Shown piece by piece: positions 16,894 through 25,834 of a stretch of DNA of 64,000 nucleotides. The notes beneath the pieces were generated by a model, which was not told the origin of the DNA, searched no databases, and saw only the letters and a list, made by a program, of their open reading frames with translations. The stretch spans positions 62,001-126,000 of the forward strand of contig CAYNVQ010000009.1 of assembly GCA_964400735.1 (NCBI GenBank), in the 5' to 3' direction. The position numbers and the translations under genes were made by a program. Origin of the DNA: CAYNVQ01 sp964400735 (lineage in GTDB: Bacteria > Acidobacteriota > Aminicenantia > Aminicenantales > Aminicenantaceae). Position 1 is the stretch's first letter; the number at the start of each line of letters is the position of its first letter.

Positions 16894-18363
16894 ATGTGCG
16901 GAGTGATCGGTTTATACACAAACGAAGATGTTTTCAAAGATCTCTATCAAGGGCTCCTATCCATCCAGCACCGGGGCCAGGATTCTTCCGGGATCATCAC
17001 CTATGATGGGCATTTCCACACCAAAAAGGGAGACGGATTGGTCAGGGATATCTTTACAGCGGATAATTATCTACGCCTCAAAGGGAATATCGGAATAGGT
17101 CATACCCGCTATCCCACTATCGGGGGAGGAAGAGGAGAGGACGCTCAGCCCTTTTTCGTCAATTCTCCCTTCGGGATAATCATGGCGCATAATGGAAACG
17201 TGATCAACTATTCCGAGCTGAAAAGATTCCTTCTGGATGAATCCCACCGACATCTCACCTCAGACAACGATGTGGAAATTATTTTGAACATTTTCGCCCA
17301 GGCACTCTCCGAACAAAAAATCAGAACCATCGGACCCGATAATGTTTTTAAGGCGGCCCAAAAGGTTTTTGAACTGGTAAAGGGAAGCTATTCCGTTATT
17401 GCCTATATCGCCGGCGAAGGCATAGTGGCATTCAGAGATCCTTTTGGAATAAAACCTCTTGTATACGGCAAGAGGAGAGATGGGATTCTTCCTTCCTACG
17501 CCATAGCCTCGGAAAGTGTCAGCTTGAATATCATGAATTTTTCAGATATCAAAAATGTGAAAGCCGGCCAGGTTCTCTTTATCGATAAAAAACGAAAAAT
17601 TCACACCCGTCAATTGATCAAGTGCCTCCCGACTCCCTGCCTTTTCGAGTGGGTCTATTTCGCCCGCCCCGACTCCTTCATAGACAACGTCAATGTATAC
17701 GATTGCCGGATCAACCTTGGCCGCTTTTTGGCTGAAGAGATAAGGAAACAAAACCTGAAAATCGATGTGGTAGTTCCTGTGCCAGATTCAGCCCGTGATG
17801 CGGCCATCGAGATCGCGAGACGGTTGAGCCTGAAATACAGGGAAGCCTTGGTCAAAAACCGGTATATCGGCCGCACATTCATCATGCCGGCCGACCAAAA
17901 ACGAAAATCATCTGTGCGGCAGAAACTGAATCCGATCCCCTCAGAATTGAGAGGACGGAATGTCCTCCTGGTAGACGACAGCATCGTGCGGGGGAATACA
18001 TCCCGTGCCATCATCGAACTGGTTCGCGAATGCGGGGCAAAAAAAGTCTATTTCGGAGCTTATTCTCCTCCTTTAAGATACCCTTGTGTTTACGGAATAG
18101 ACATGCAGACTAAAACCGAGTTTGTCGCTCGAGACGCTTCTGTGGAACAGATAGCGAAAAAGATAGGTGCAGACAAAGTGGTCTATCAAAGGTTGGAATC
18201 CCTAGAGAAGGCCGTTCATCTAGGAAATAAAAAACTCACCCGATTCTGTGGAGCCTGCTTCAACGGCAACTATCCTACAGGAGACGTGACCCCAGAAATC
18301 TTGGAATCCATCGAAAACGATAGGAAGCTCGTTCAAAAAAAACAGCTTGACCTGGATCTTTAA
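16894..18363 (+). CDS. purF: Amidophosphoribosyltransferase
   Basis: 489-residue enzyme for the first committed step of purine synthesis: PRPP plus glutamine to phosphoribosylamine. It starts MCGVIG, so Cys2 becomes the N-terminal nucleophile after Met removal; HRGQDSSGI, GHTRYPTIGG and the MAHNGNVINY block complete the glutaminase domain. The PRPP site VLLVDDSIVRGNTSR is near residue 355. Cysteines in CLFEWVYFARPDS, YPCVYGIDM and FCGACFNG correspond to the four ligands of the [4Fe-4S] cluster of the Bacillus-type enzyme, though no propeptide is present. Its stop codon overlaps the stop of the convergent gene. Confidence 0.96.
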   Translation: MCGVIGLYTNEDVFKDLYQGLLSIQHRGQDSSGIITYDGHFHTKKGDGLVRDIFTADNYLRLKGNIGIGHTRYPTIGGGRGEDAQPFFVNSPFGIIMAHNGNVINYSELKRFLLDESHRHLTSDNDVEIILNIFAQALSEQKIRTIGPDNVFKAAQKVFELVKGSYSVIAYIAGEGIVAFRDPFGIKPLVYGKRRDGILPSYAIASESVSLNIMNFSDIKNVKAGQVLFIDKKRKIHTRQLIKCLPTPCLFEWVYFARPDSFIDNVNVYDCRINLGRFLAEEIRKQNLKIDVVVPVPDSARDAAIEIARRLSLKYREALVKNRYIGRTFIMPADQKRKSSVRQKLNPIPSELRGRNVLLVDDSIVRGNTSRAIIELVRECGAKKVYFGAYSPPLRYPCVYGIDMQTKTEFVARDASVEQIAKKIGADKVVYQRLESLEKAVHLGNKKLTRFCGACFNGNYPTGDVTPEILESIENDRKLVQKKQLDLDL

Positions 18364-19295
18364 ACCCGGGATCTCCAGTATTCCAGAAGATCACTTAGTG
18401 TTCTTTCAAAAGGGATCTGTGGTTTCCAGGACATTTCTTGTTCGATCTTTCGGGCATCTCCCACCAACCGGCGAATTTCCACTTTTCTCATCTTTCGGGA
18501 ATCGACACTTACCTTGATCGAGACGGAAGAGAAGGAAAGAAGGGTTCGAAGTATCTTCTCTAGAGAGTAGGATTTTCCCGAACAAACATTATACGTTTCC
18601 CCTCTTCTCCCCTTCTCTAGAAGTTGGGCATAGGCTTTCACCACATCCCGCACGTCCGTGAAATCTCGGTGGACAGAAGTGTCCCCCACCTTTATCTCGG
18701 AGGAGACGATCCCTTTCTCGATGCGGGCAATTTGATGGGCCCAGTCGGAACAGACAAAATCTGGGCTCTGTCCAGGACCGGTATGAGGAAATGGCCTGGC
18801 GATAATAATGTCCAGATTTTCGACCCGGCTGTAGAACTCACTCAGTATCTCCCCGCTCCATTTCGAATAAGCGTAAGGATTGACAGCTAGTAATTCGTCC
18901 CTTTCATTCAATGGGTTTCTCGACAGAGAGCCCCTGCCGTAAACATCGGATGAACTGAGAAATAGAATCCGGGCTTGAGGCGAAAATTGGCGGACCGCTT
19001 CGAACAGATTGAGGGTCCCGATGATATTGGTCTCCAGCGTCTCTTTCCGCCTTTCCCAGGAGTGCCGGACATTGGAGACAGCAGCCAGATGAAAGACGCC
19101 GTCGGGCCGCGCCTCCTTCAAAGCCTCCAAAACATCGCGCTCTGATCTAATATCCAGATGAAACAGTCTGTCATCTGAAGCAATTTCTGTTTTTTCAGGA
19201 AAAATGGTTCCCCATATCTGGTGTTCCGGAGATCTCAAATGATCCCGTAGATGGCATCCGACAAAACCGGTCGCACCGGTGATAAAAAATCTCAA
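18360..19295 (-). CDS. GDP-6-deoxy-D-lyxo-4-hexulose reductase-like SDR
   Basis: About 311-residue extended short-chain dehydrogenase. RFFITGATGFVGCHL is the NAD(P)-binding motif, SSSDVYG and the YAYSKWSGE Tyr-x3-Lys supply catalysis, and FPHTGPGQSP resembles the Gmd/Rmd family. It follows a paralogous Gmd-like gene, so reduction of the 4-keto sugar to GDP-D-rhamnose is the likely job; dTDP-4-keto-rhamnose reduction is an alternative because no rmlD is seen. I chose the TTG at 19295, which puts the Gly-rich motif at the N-terminus and lies one base after the previous stop with AAAGGG upstream. Confidence 0.78.
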   Translation of the reverse strand: MRFFITGATGFVGCHLRDHLRSPEHQIWGTIFPEKTEIASDDRLFHLDIRSERDVLEALKEARPDGVFHLAAVSNVRHSWERRKETLETNIIGTLNLFEAVRQFSPQARILFLSSSDVYGRGSLSRNPLNERDELLAVNPYAYSKWSGEILSEFYSRVENLDIIIARPFPHTGPGQSPDFVCSDWAHQIARIEKGIVSSEIKVGDTSVHRDFTDVRDVVKAYAQLLEKGRRGETYNVCSGKSYSLEKILRTLLSFSSVSIKVSVDSRKMRKVEIRRLVGDARKIEQEMSWKPQIPFERTLSDLLEYWRSRV

Positions 19296-19296
19296 T

Positions 19297-20253
19297 CTAA
19301 ACCCTTTCTCTCCAATAGTCCAACAGATCTTCAAGGCTTTGACGGAAAGGGATCTTGGGCTCCCATCCTGTTATTTTCCTGAATTTCGAGCTATCCGATA
19401 GGAGCACCGGAACATCGGAAGGGCGGAGACGGTGGGGATCGACCTCGATTTTCACATCGATGCCGCTAATGGACAGCAACATTGTCAAAATTTCCTTCAT
19501 GGAATACGTCTTCCCTGTCCCGATGTTGTAGACATCGCCTTCTTCACCCATCTCTAAACAAAGCCAGTAGGCGCGGACCATATCTCGAACATCTGTGAAA
19601 TCCCTTCTGGCCTCCAGATTGCCCACGAGAAGAACGGGCTTCTTTTTTTTCTGTTCGATCTCCGCAATCTGCCTGGCGAAGTTGGAACAAATAAAGACTT
19701 CGCCGCGGCGCGGTCCCGTATGGTTAAATCCTCGGGTCCTGACGACTTTCAATCCATAGCTTTTAAAATACTGCCAGCCCAGCAAATCCTGGGCCACCTT
19801 GCTCACAGCATAAGGGCTGAGCGGCCTCAGGGGATTGGTCTCTTTCATCGGGACCTCCTCAGAATTGACCAAACCATATTCCTCGCTCGAACCGGCAATA
19901 TGAATCTTGGGTGAAATCCCGAGACTGAGAACAGCTTCGAAAAGATTGATTTGACCGAGAGCATTGATGGCAAATGTCTCGGCCGGACATTTCCAGGAAG
20001 TGGGCACAAAACTTTGGGCAGCCAGATGAAAGATGCGATCAGGCTTCACTTCGATAAGACATCTCTTAAGAGAAGCCATATCCTTGAGATCGGCCTCGAT
20101 GAGTCGTATCCGGTTCTGGATATGAAGGATGTTTTCCATCCGGCTTCTCCAGCGAACCAGTCCAAACACCTCTTCTTGCGGCTTATTTTCCAAAATAAAA
20201 TCCGCCAAATGACTTCCGGCGAATCCTGTGATGCCGGTGATCAATACTCTCAT
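19297..20253 (-). CDS. gmd: GDP-mannose 4,6-dehydratase
   Basis: 318-residue NAD(P)-dependent dehydratase converting GDP-D-mannose to GDP-4-keto-6-deoxy-D-mannose. VLITGITGFAGSHLADF is the cofactor motif; a RWRSRMENILHI stretch corresponds to the Arg-rich loop of Gmd, SSEEYG holds the catalytic Ser/Glu, and YAVSKVAQD the Tyr and Lys. RTRGFNHTGPRRGE is characteristic of Gmd and close relatives. Third of a run rmlB-gmd-rmd on one strand; the product would be a 6-deoxyhexose donor for O-antigen or capsule. Confidence 0.85.
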   Translation of the reverse strand: MRVLITGITGFAGSHLADFILENKPQEEVFGLVRWRSRMENILHIQNRIRLIEADLKDMASLKRCLIEVKPDRIFHLAAQSFVPTSWKCPAETFAINALGQINLFEAVLSLGISPKIHIAGSSEEYGLVNSEEVPMKETNPLRPLSPYAVSKVAQDLLGWQYFKSYGLKVVRTRGFNHTGPRRGEVFICSNFARQIAEIEQKKKKPVLLVGNLEARRDFTDVRDMVRAYWLCLEMGEEGDVYNIGTGKTYSMKEILTMLLSISGIDVKIEVDPHRLRPSDVPVLLSDSSKFRKITGWEPKIPFRQSLEDLLDYWRERV

Positions 20254-20281
20254 CTATCCTCCTCGAAATAGGCCCGATACC

Positions 20282-21313
20282 TCAACGTTTATCATAATAT
20301 TTGGAATAGAACTCACGAAAATCCTTGCTTTTTTCCTTAATTTTGCGCCACCATTCGGGATGCTCCCGATACCAACGCACGGTAGAGGCCAAGGCTTCCT
20401 CGAAATCCTTTTCCGGCTTCCATCCTAGGGAATGAATTTTTCCACAATCGAGGGCATAACGTCTATCATGACCCAGACGGTCCGCCACGAATTTGATCAG
20501 ACTCCGGGGTTTTTCCAGCAGGTCCACTATTCTCTCGGCCACATCTATGTTTTTCACTTCGTTTTTGGCCCCCACATTATAAGCCTCTCCCAGCTTACCC
20601 CTTCGCATGAGAATATCCAAGGCTTCACAGTGGTCCTCCACAAAAAGCCAATCCCTTACATTCGTTCCCTTTCCATAGAGGGGGAGGTCTCTGTTTTCTA
20701 AGGCATTGGTGACAAAAAGTGGGATAAATTTTTCTGGATACTGATAGGGACCGAAGTTATTGCTGGGTCTGGCAATGACGATAGGAAGACCGTAGGTGAC
20801 GGCATAGGAATAGGCCAGCCGGTCAGCTCCCGCCTTGCTCGCCGCATACGGCGATGAGGGATTCAGAGCATCTTCCTCTGTAAAAAAACCCATATCCCGG
20901 CTTCCATAAACCTCATCTGTGGACACATGAAGAAAAAATTCGATGTCCGCTTTCTTCAAGGACTCAAATAGAACGAAACTTCCATAGACATCGGTCAATA
21001 CGAATTCCCCGGCATCCAGAATAGAGCGGTCCACATGGGTTTCGGCCGCCAAATGAGCCACCCCCTGGACACGCGCCATGATCTTTTGGACCAACTCTCT
21101 GTCCCGGATATCTCCATGGACGAATTCGTATCTTTCATTCTCTTCCACATCCTTCAGATTATCGAGATTCCCTGCATACGTCAGCTTATCGAGATTGATG
21201 ATCCGACATTCTGGATATTTATGGAGGAGGTGCCGGATGAGGTTGCTGCCGATAAATCCTGCTCCCCCTGTAACTAGCAGGTTTTTTTTCGCAATCGATC
21301 TTTCTTCAGCCAT
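20282..21313 (-). CDS. rfbB: dTDP-glucose 4,6-dehydratase
   Basis: About 343 residues. Converts dTDP-glucose to dTDP-4-keto-6-deoxyglucose. Motifs: LLVTGGAGFIGSNLIRHLL, a HLAAETHVDRSI segment specific to RmlB, THVSTDEVYGS-type sequence (HVSTDEVYGS) with the catalytic Asp-Glu, and SPYAASKAGADRL with Tyr-x3-Lys. The C-terminus has the DWLFVEDHCEAL block. The ATG at 21313 is chosen because it overlaps the end of the rmlC gene by eight bases and starts just before the cofactor motif; an in-frame extension upstream shows no family similarity. Confidence 0.94.
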   Translation of the reverse strand: MAEERSIAKKNLLVTGGAGFIGSNLIRHLLHKYPECRIINLDKLTYAGNLDNLKDVEENERYEFVHGDIRDRELVQKIMARVQGVAHLAAETHVDRSILDAGEFVLTDVYGSFVLFESLKKADIEFFLHVSTDEVYGSRDMGFFTEEDALNPSSPYAASKAGADRLAYSYAVTYGLPIVIARPSNNFGPYQYPEKFIPLFVTNALENRDLPLYGKGTNVRDWLFVEDHCEALDILMRRGKLGEAYNVGAKNEVKNIDVAERIVDLLEKPRSLIKFVADRLGHDRRYALDCGKIHSLGWKPEKDFEEALASTVRWYREHPEWWRKIKEKSKDFREFYSKYYDKR

Positions 21314-21761
21314 CTTTCCTCTTCCAATCATAAGGAATCTGAGCGGCATGGGCATCCAATCGATGTTCATCCGGTTCATCATAATTGTAAACCTCGGTCG
21401 GAACGTTGACGACGACGGCCTCTTCTTGGCTGACACACATCCATCCATGATAAATATCCTTGGGGATCTGTACCATCAGAGGCTGGTGCACACCCAGATA
21501 AAACTGGTCCACCTGATTGAACGTCGAGGATCCTTCCCGCGGATCGTAAAGGGCCAATTTGATCATGCCCTGCACACAGGCCACGTTATCTGTTTGTTTT
21601 TTATGAAGGTGCCAGGCCTTGACGACACCCGGATAAGTAGTGGTGACATAAACCTGACCGAATCGTACAAAGAGGTCATCGTCACTCCGCAAGATCTCCA
21701 TCAGTCTCCCCCGCTCATCAGGTATGACCCGTAGTTTCTTGATCTTCACCCCTTCAATCAT
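21306..21761 (-). CDS. rfbC: RmlC-like dTDP-4-dehydrorhamnose 3,5-epimerase family cupin
   Basis: 151-residue cupin, shorter than classical RmlC (about 180). The N-terminal IKKLRVIPDERGRLMEILR and the IPKDIYHGW and YDEPDEHRLD segments match the family. The first histidine motif reads KAWHLHKKQTD, where RmlC has R-G-L-H-x-Q, and the usual following Lys is Asp. The H-x-H-K pattern also recalls sugar-nucleotide 3,4-ketoisomerases (FdtA/QdtA), so the exact isomerisation is uncertain. It lies between rmlA and rmlB, where epimerase activity on dTDP-4-keto-6-deoxyglucose is expected. Confidence 0.8.
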   Translation of the reverse strand: MIEGVKIKKLRVIPDERGRLMEILRSDDDLFVRFGQVYVTTTYPGVVKAWHLHKKQTDNVACVQGMIKLALYDPREGSSTFNQVDQFYLGVHQPLMVQIPKDIYHGWMCVSQEEAVVVNVPTEVYNYDEPDEHRLDAHAAQIPYDWKRKDG

Positions 21762-21822
21762 TATTATCTCCTTGACCGTAAATACAAGCTTGCCCTAAGG
21801 GAGGCAAGTCAAGCCGGAAGGG

Positions 21823-22887
21823 CTACTTTATTCCTATTTCGCTTTTATCCCCGACCATAAACCGGAATGCCGAGGGTTTGGGCGGACATTTGAATATCTT
21901 CACCTCTCTTCCTATAAGGCTTTCATCTATTCGGCTGCCGACCTCGACGATTTCGCTTCTTTCCAGCACGATACTGTGTTCTATTTCAGTTTGGACGATT
22001 CGGCAGTTGTTCTGGATGGACGTAAAGGGGCCGATGTAGGAATCGAGAATCTCTGAATTTGCCCCGATTATGGCCGGCCCCCGGATGATGCTGTTGCGAA
22101 CCACCACTCCTTTCTCGATCACCACCTGGCCATTTATTCTGGAGGCTTCGTCGACCTCCCCCCGGATATCTTCGGCAATCGTTTCCAAGATGAGCCGGTT
22201 AGCATCGAGAATGTCCTCGATTTTCCCTGTATCCTTCCACCATCCGGTCACTAAATGAGGCTGAACCTCATAACCATGCTCGACAAGATACTGAATCGCG
22301 TCCGTGATTTCTAGCTCATTCCTCCAGGAAGGCTTTATGGCTTTGACCGCCTCAAAAATATGGAAGTCGAACATGTATACGCCGACCAAGGCCAGGTTAC
22401 TGGCAGGATTTTTCGGCTTCTCGACCAACCTCACCACTCTTTCCCCTTCCAGCTCCGCCACGCCGAACATCTGAGGATTCGGAACTTCGGTCAAAAGAAT
22501 CAGAGCATTCGGCTTTTTTTCCTTGAATTCCTCCACCAGAGAGGTGATCCCGCTTTTGAGGATATTATCCCCCAGATACATGACAAAAGGTTCTTCTTTT
22601 AAAAAATCCTCGGATATCTTGACGGCATGGGCCAAACCCAAAGGGGCTTCCTGCTCGATGTAGCGGATATTAATTCCCCACCGCGCTCCGTTTCCGGTCG
22701 TCTGCTTGATCTCCTCTTTTGTGTCTCCGACGATTATGCCGATCTCGTCGATACCCGCTGCTTTGAGAGCCTCTATTCCGTAGAACAGAACAGGCTTATT
22801 AGCCACCGGAACCAGCTGTTTAGCCTGGGTGTAAGTCAAAGGTCTCAACCTTGTCCCTTTTCCTCCGCTGAGTATGAGTCCTTTCAT
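21823..22887 (-). CDS. rfbA: Glucose-1-phosphate thymidylyltransferase, long form
   Basis: 354-residue nucleotidyltransferase making dTDP-glucose from glucose-1-phosphate and dTTP. LILSGGKGTRLRPLT is the nucleotide-binding signature, KPVLFYGIE and GLAHAVKISE follow, and VEKPKNPASN is the sugar-phosphate loop. Residues 240-354 carry hexapeptide-like repeats (left-handed beta helix), the long form often found with antibiotic and archaeal sugar genes rather than the 290-residue enterobacterial RmlA. It begins one base after lptD ends, so lptD and the sugar genes probably share a transcript. Confidence 0.9.
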   Translation of the reverse strand: MKGLILSGGKGTRLRPLTYTQAKQLVPVANKPVLFYGIEALKAAGIDEIGIIVGDTKEEIKQTTGNGARWGINIRYIEQEAPLGLAHAVKISEDFLKEEPFVMYLGDNILKSGITSLVEEFKEKKPNALILLTEVPNPQMFGVAELEGERVVRLVEKPKNPASNLALVGVYMFDFHIFEAVKAIKPSWRNELEITDAIQYLVEHGYEVQPHLVTGWWKDTGKIEDILDANRLILETIAEDIRGEVDEASRINGQVVIEKGVVVRNSIIRGPAIIGANSEILDSYIGPFTSIQNNCRIVQTEIEHSIVLERSEIVEVGSRIDESLIGREVKIFKCPPKPSAFRFMVGDKSEIGIK

Positions 22888-22888
22888 T

Positions 22889-25030
22889 TTAAAAGCCGAG
22901 TCCTCCTAAAAAATCCGACGTCTGTCCTATATTGCCTAAACCGAAGGAAAACCTGAACTGTGTCTCCGGTTTGTCACGAAAATAGAATATCTTAAGTTCG
23001 CCTCTAAAATCAATACACTGATAATGATAAACCAGGGCGAAAGCAGAGTACAGCATCTGCTTTTCGACGATATTAAAGTCCAACTGAGCCCGCGCCTCAA
23101 GTCCCAAGCGGGGCAGCTTCATGCCTCCATAGAATCCGATTTGATGGCGGGAGAGCCGTGCTTCTTCCCGATAGGGATTGATGCTTTTGTACCAGTTCAC
23201 CTTAAGAAAAAAAGCATCGCTGATCGAGCCGAGATTGGCGCTCAACCTTACCCGGGACAGGTTTCTGTTGTAAGGATTGAAAGAAGCAGAAAAATCCAGG
23301 CTGTACTTGCTGGAGGGATAAAATCTGAAGTAGCCGTTGATGTCCGAAAATTGGGGCGGTCCCCCATCGACCTCATAAATGCGCAAAGGGCTGTTTTCAG
23401 GGTCGAAATAGTAGAATTGATCCAGGCCGAGCGTGCAGATCTCTCTCGGCGAGTTGTTCTGCTTGATGAAAAAACGGTTGACCAGACCATACCGGACATA
23501 ATGGTTGGTATAAAAATAGCGCTGGGTAATGATCCGATCGGCAAGAGCGACAGGGCTTTCATAACGGTAGGAAAAGGTCGGTTCGACTATATGCTTGAGC
23601 CTCGGTTCTCCCTGTGCCCCATGAAATATTTTGGAAAAAACCGGTCCGGTGAATTCCAGATTCAAAGAGTAATTGTGACTCAGGATAGGTTCGTCCACCA
23701 CCGTGCTGCTCCCGGGGGCATAACTGTCAAAATAGTAGGTCAGATTGGTGGAAAAGGATGAATTCATGGTCATCCAGGGAATGGAGGAGAAGGGGATGGT
23801 GATCGCTGGGGTGAAGCCGAGACTTTGAGATTTTTTTTGTTTACCTTTTTCGTATTGGGACTCCCATCCGTACTCCCATCTATCAAAAAGAGAGGTAAAC
23901 GAAAAATACAAAGGAGAGAATAGCTTGATCTTGGAAGAACTGAAACCTATTTGGGGAAAATCCTTGCGGACGATTGAATCGTCCAATTGTTTGTAGTAGG
24001 TTTCGAACTGTGAAACCCGCATGTTGAGGTTAAAATAAGACCAGGCCCTGGACAGATAGACCTGAGAGCGCCGGTTGGATACCACGGCCCGTTTGAAGTC
24101 GTTGTCAAATTCCCGAAGAAAATCATAGGAACTCTGGTAATCGACGTCGGTGACAAGCGTGAAATCGGCAGGAAGGGATTGATTGTGCTTGGCACGAACG
24201 ATGTAGGCATTCTCCGGCGATCCTATTGGAGCCCTGTTATTGAATCGGAAGTAGTACAGGTTCAATTGGCCTCTGGTTCCTTCGGAAAAAAGATAGCGGT
24301 ACTCCAGGCCGCTGCCCAAACCTCTGTCCAGGAAATAATCGAAATTGAAGGAGGCATCCATATTCCTTTTGATGATCCAGTAGAAGCTCTGTGAATAGAA
24401 AATTCCCTTCTGGCCGGAATAGCCTCCCTCGGGCATCAGAAAACCCGTCGATCTCTCCTTATCCATAGGATACCGCATATAAGGGAGGTACAGAATGGGA
24501 AGTTTTTTTATCCGGAAAACGGCGTTCCACATCTCCATGTAGTCATCCCTCTTGAGATTGGCTCGGGAACAGGAAAATTGCCATCGGGGCACAGGCTGGG
24601 CACAGGTCGTTATTTTGGCCTTTTGGAGGCTATATAAATCTGGGCTTTTGCGGGTTATCGATTCGGCCCGGTACAAAATCGTCGGTTGGATCAGGCCAAA
24701 GACCGTCTTGAGTTCCCCCTGGCCCGTATCCAGATTGACATGCGCCTCCTCACAGCTAATATTTTCCTCGGGTGAGCGAAGCGTCACATTTCCCCAGGCA
24801 TGGACATCCTTGGTCTCGGTATCCACTTCCATTGAATCGGCCAAGAGGGCTATATCCTTGTAAAGAATTTCCACGTTACCCGTAGCGGAAATGAGATTCT
24901 CTTTCTTCTCCCAAAACCAGGCTTTAATCGTGATTTCTTCAGAGGAAAATTCCTGAACCTGCCCGAAGAGAAATCCTCCGCCAACGAGAACGGAAAAAAC
25001 AAGGGAGAGAATAGATTTATGGGTAACCAT
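22889..25030 (-). CDS. lptD: LPS-assembly protein LptD
   Basis: 713-residue outer-membrane protein that inserts LPS into the outer leaflet. Signal peptide (THKSILS then hydrophobic to about FGQVQ). Residues 30-140 form the OstA/LptA-like jellyroll (ISATGNVEILYKD, LLADSMEVDTETKDVHAWGNV). From about 170 the barrel begins with PILYLPYMRYPMDKERSTGFLMPEGGYS-type sequence, the conserved LptD entrance, and Tyr/Phe-rich strands continue to GLGF at the end. Two Cys near residues 142 and 153 are conserved in this region of many LptD proteins. It heads the nucleotide-sugar operon and has its own promoter. Confidence 0.92.
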   Translation of the reverse strand: MVTHKSILSLVFSVLVGGGFLFGQVQEFSSEEITIKAWFWEKKENLISATGNVEILYKDIALLADSMEVDTETKDVHAWGNVTLRSPEENISCEEAHVNLDTGQGELKTVFGLIQPTILYRAESITRKSPDLYSLQKAKITTCAQPVPRWQFSCSRANLKRDDYMEMWNAVFRIKKLPILYLPYMRYPMDKERSTGFLMPEGGYSGQKGIFYSQSFYWIIKRNMDASFNFDYFLDRGLGSGLEYRYLFSEGTRGQLNLYYFRFNNRAPIGSPENAYIVRAKHNQSLPADFTLVTDVDYQSSYDFLREFDNDFKRAVVSNRRSQVYLSRAWSYFNLNMRVSQFETYYKQLDDSIVRKDFPQIGFSSSKIKLFSPLYFSFTSLFDRWEYGWESQYEKGKQKKSQSLGFTPAITIPFSSIPWMTMNSSFSTNLTYYFDSYAPGSSTVVDEPILSHNYSLNLEFTGPVFSKIFHGAQGEPRLKHIVEPTFSYRYESPVALADRIITQRYFYTNHYVRYGLVNRFFIKQNNSPREICTLGLDQFYYFDPENSPLRIYEVDGGPPQFSDINGYFRFYPSSKYSLDFSASFNPYNRNLSRVRLSANLGSISDAFFLKVNWYKSINPYREEARLSRHQIGFYGGMKLPRLGLEARAQLDFNIVEKQMLYSAFALVYHYQCIDFRGELKIFYFRDKPETQFRFSFGLGNIGQTSDFLGGLGF

Positions 25031-25056
25031 TAAGTTCTATCTCGTTCTACTTCAAG

Positions 25057-25085
25057 ACTGTAGCATACCTTCTCAAGGGAATCAA
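25057..25085 (-). promoter_or_regulatory. Promoter of the lptD-sugar operon
   Basis: On the minus strand TTGATT (25080-25085), 17-base spacer, TACAGT (25057-25062), 26 bases before the lptD ATG. It overlaps the region of the divergent atp promoter. Confidence 0.65.
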
Positions 25086-25095
25086 CCCAATCCGC

Positions 25096-25124
25096 TTGAC
25101 TCCTCCACTCTATCCAATGATAAT
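25096..25124 (+). promoter_or_regulatory. Promoter of the F0 operon
   Basis: TTGACT (25096-25101), 17 bases, GATAAT (25119-25124). Its position decides against starts for the first atp gene at 25096 or 25117 and for the ATG at 25180. Confidence 0.7.
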
Positions 25125-25179
25125 ACTCCTTGAGCGGTTAAATCCCCAAAGATCTTTTGATGCTAAAAGCCTAGCCAAC

Positions 25180-25431
25180 ATGAAGCTTCCCTGGAATGTC
25201 GAAAACAAGAGGATAGCGGATTTGGTATCCCTCGGGCTCATGTTGCCGTCTTCCATCGCGGTCGGCCTTTTCATCGGGTATATTTTGGATAAAGCGTTCG
25301 GGACACACCCCTGGCTTTTACTGGCCTTTCTTTTGCTGGGAACCGCTTCTGGTATCTATAACCTGCTGCGCGGACTCAACCAATGGCAAGATTCCGAGAA
25401 GAAATTAGAGAAGAACAATGACAGAGAATAA
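25180..25431 (+). CDS. AtpZ/AtpI-like putative F0F1-ATPase subunit
   Basis: 83 residues with two membrane helices: RIADLVSLGLMLPSSIAVGLFIGYILDK then HPWLLLAFLLLGTASGIYNLLRGL, the layout of the AtpZ/putative F0F1-ATPase subunit family (a Ca/Mg-transport or assembly partner of the rotor). The ATG at 25180 is preferred because the promoter lies at 25096-25124; earlier in-frame starts would lie inside it. The C-terminus is charged. The stop overlaps the next gene's ATG region by 14 bases. Confidence 0.82.
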   Translation: MKLPWNVENKRIADLVSLGLMLPSSIAVGLFIGYILDKAFGTHPWLLLAFLLLGTASGIYNLLRGLNQWQDSEKKLEKNNDRE

Positions 25432-25834
25432 AATCAGTCCCCAGGGCAACGATGCTATCGAAGCGAAAATTTTGAGACGGATTCCTTGGGAAATTCTCGG
25501 CCTTTCCTTCCTTTTTGGTGTCGCGGCTTCTTTTATCTTCGGTTTATCCTCCGGCCTTTTCCTCCTGGCAGGAGGCGCAGTATCCTCTCTGAACTTCTTC
25601 TGGCTTCATCAGACGCTTTCCGCCGCACTCCTCCGAGAAAAAGGGAAGGCATTAAGAGGAACGGCTCTCGGTTTTGTTTTCCGGCTTTTATTGATTCTCG
25701 CTATCTTTTTTATTATAATCTTCTTCTTTTTAAAAAAGATATTAGCCTTTGCAGCAGGATTTTCAACAATAATTGTCGTCCTTATGATAGAAGCGACCGC
25801 AGCCTTGTCCAGACAGAAAAAATGGAAGAATTAG
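25418..25834 (+). CDS. atpI: AtpI-like ATP synthase subunit I
   Basis: 138-residue four-helix membrane protein of the ATP synthase I family, thought to help assemble the c-ring. Helices are near 25-42, 48-68, 85-108 and 112-128; a GGAVSSLNFFWLHQTL segment fits the family. It overlaps atpB by 13 bases and the preceding AtpZ-like gene by 14, showing tight translational coupling in the F0 operon. Confidence 0.8.
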   Translation: MTENKISPQGNDAIEAKILRRIPWEILGLSFLFGVAASFIFGLSSGLFLLAGGAVSSLNFFWLHQTLSAALLREKGKALRGTALGFVFRLLLILAIFFIIIFFFLKKILAFAAGFSTIIVVLMIEATAALSRQKKWKN

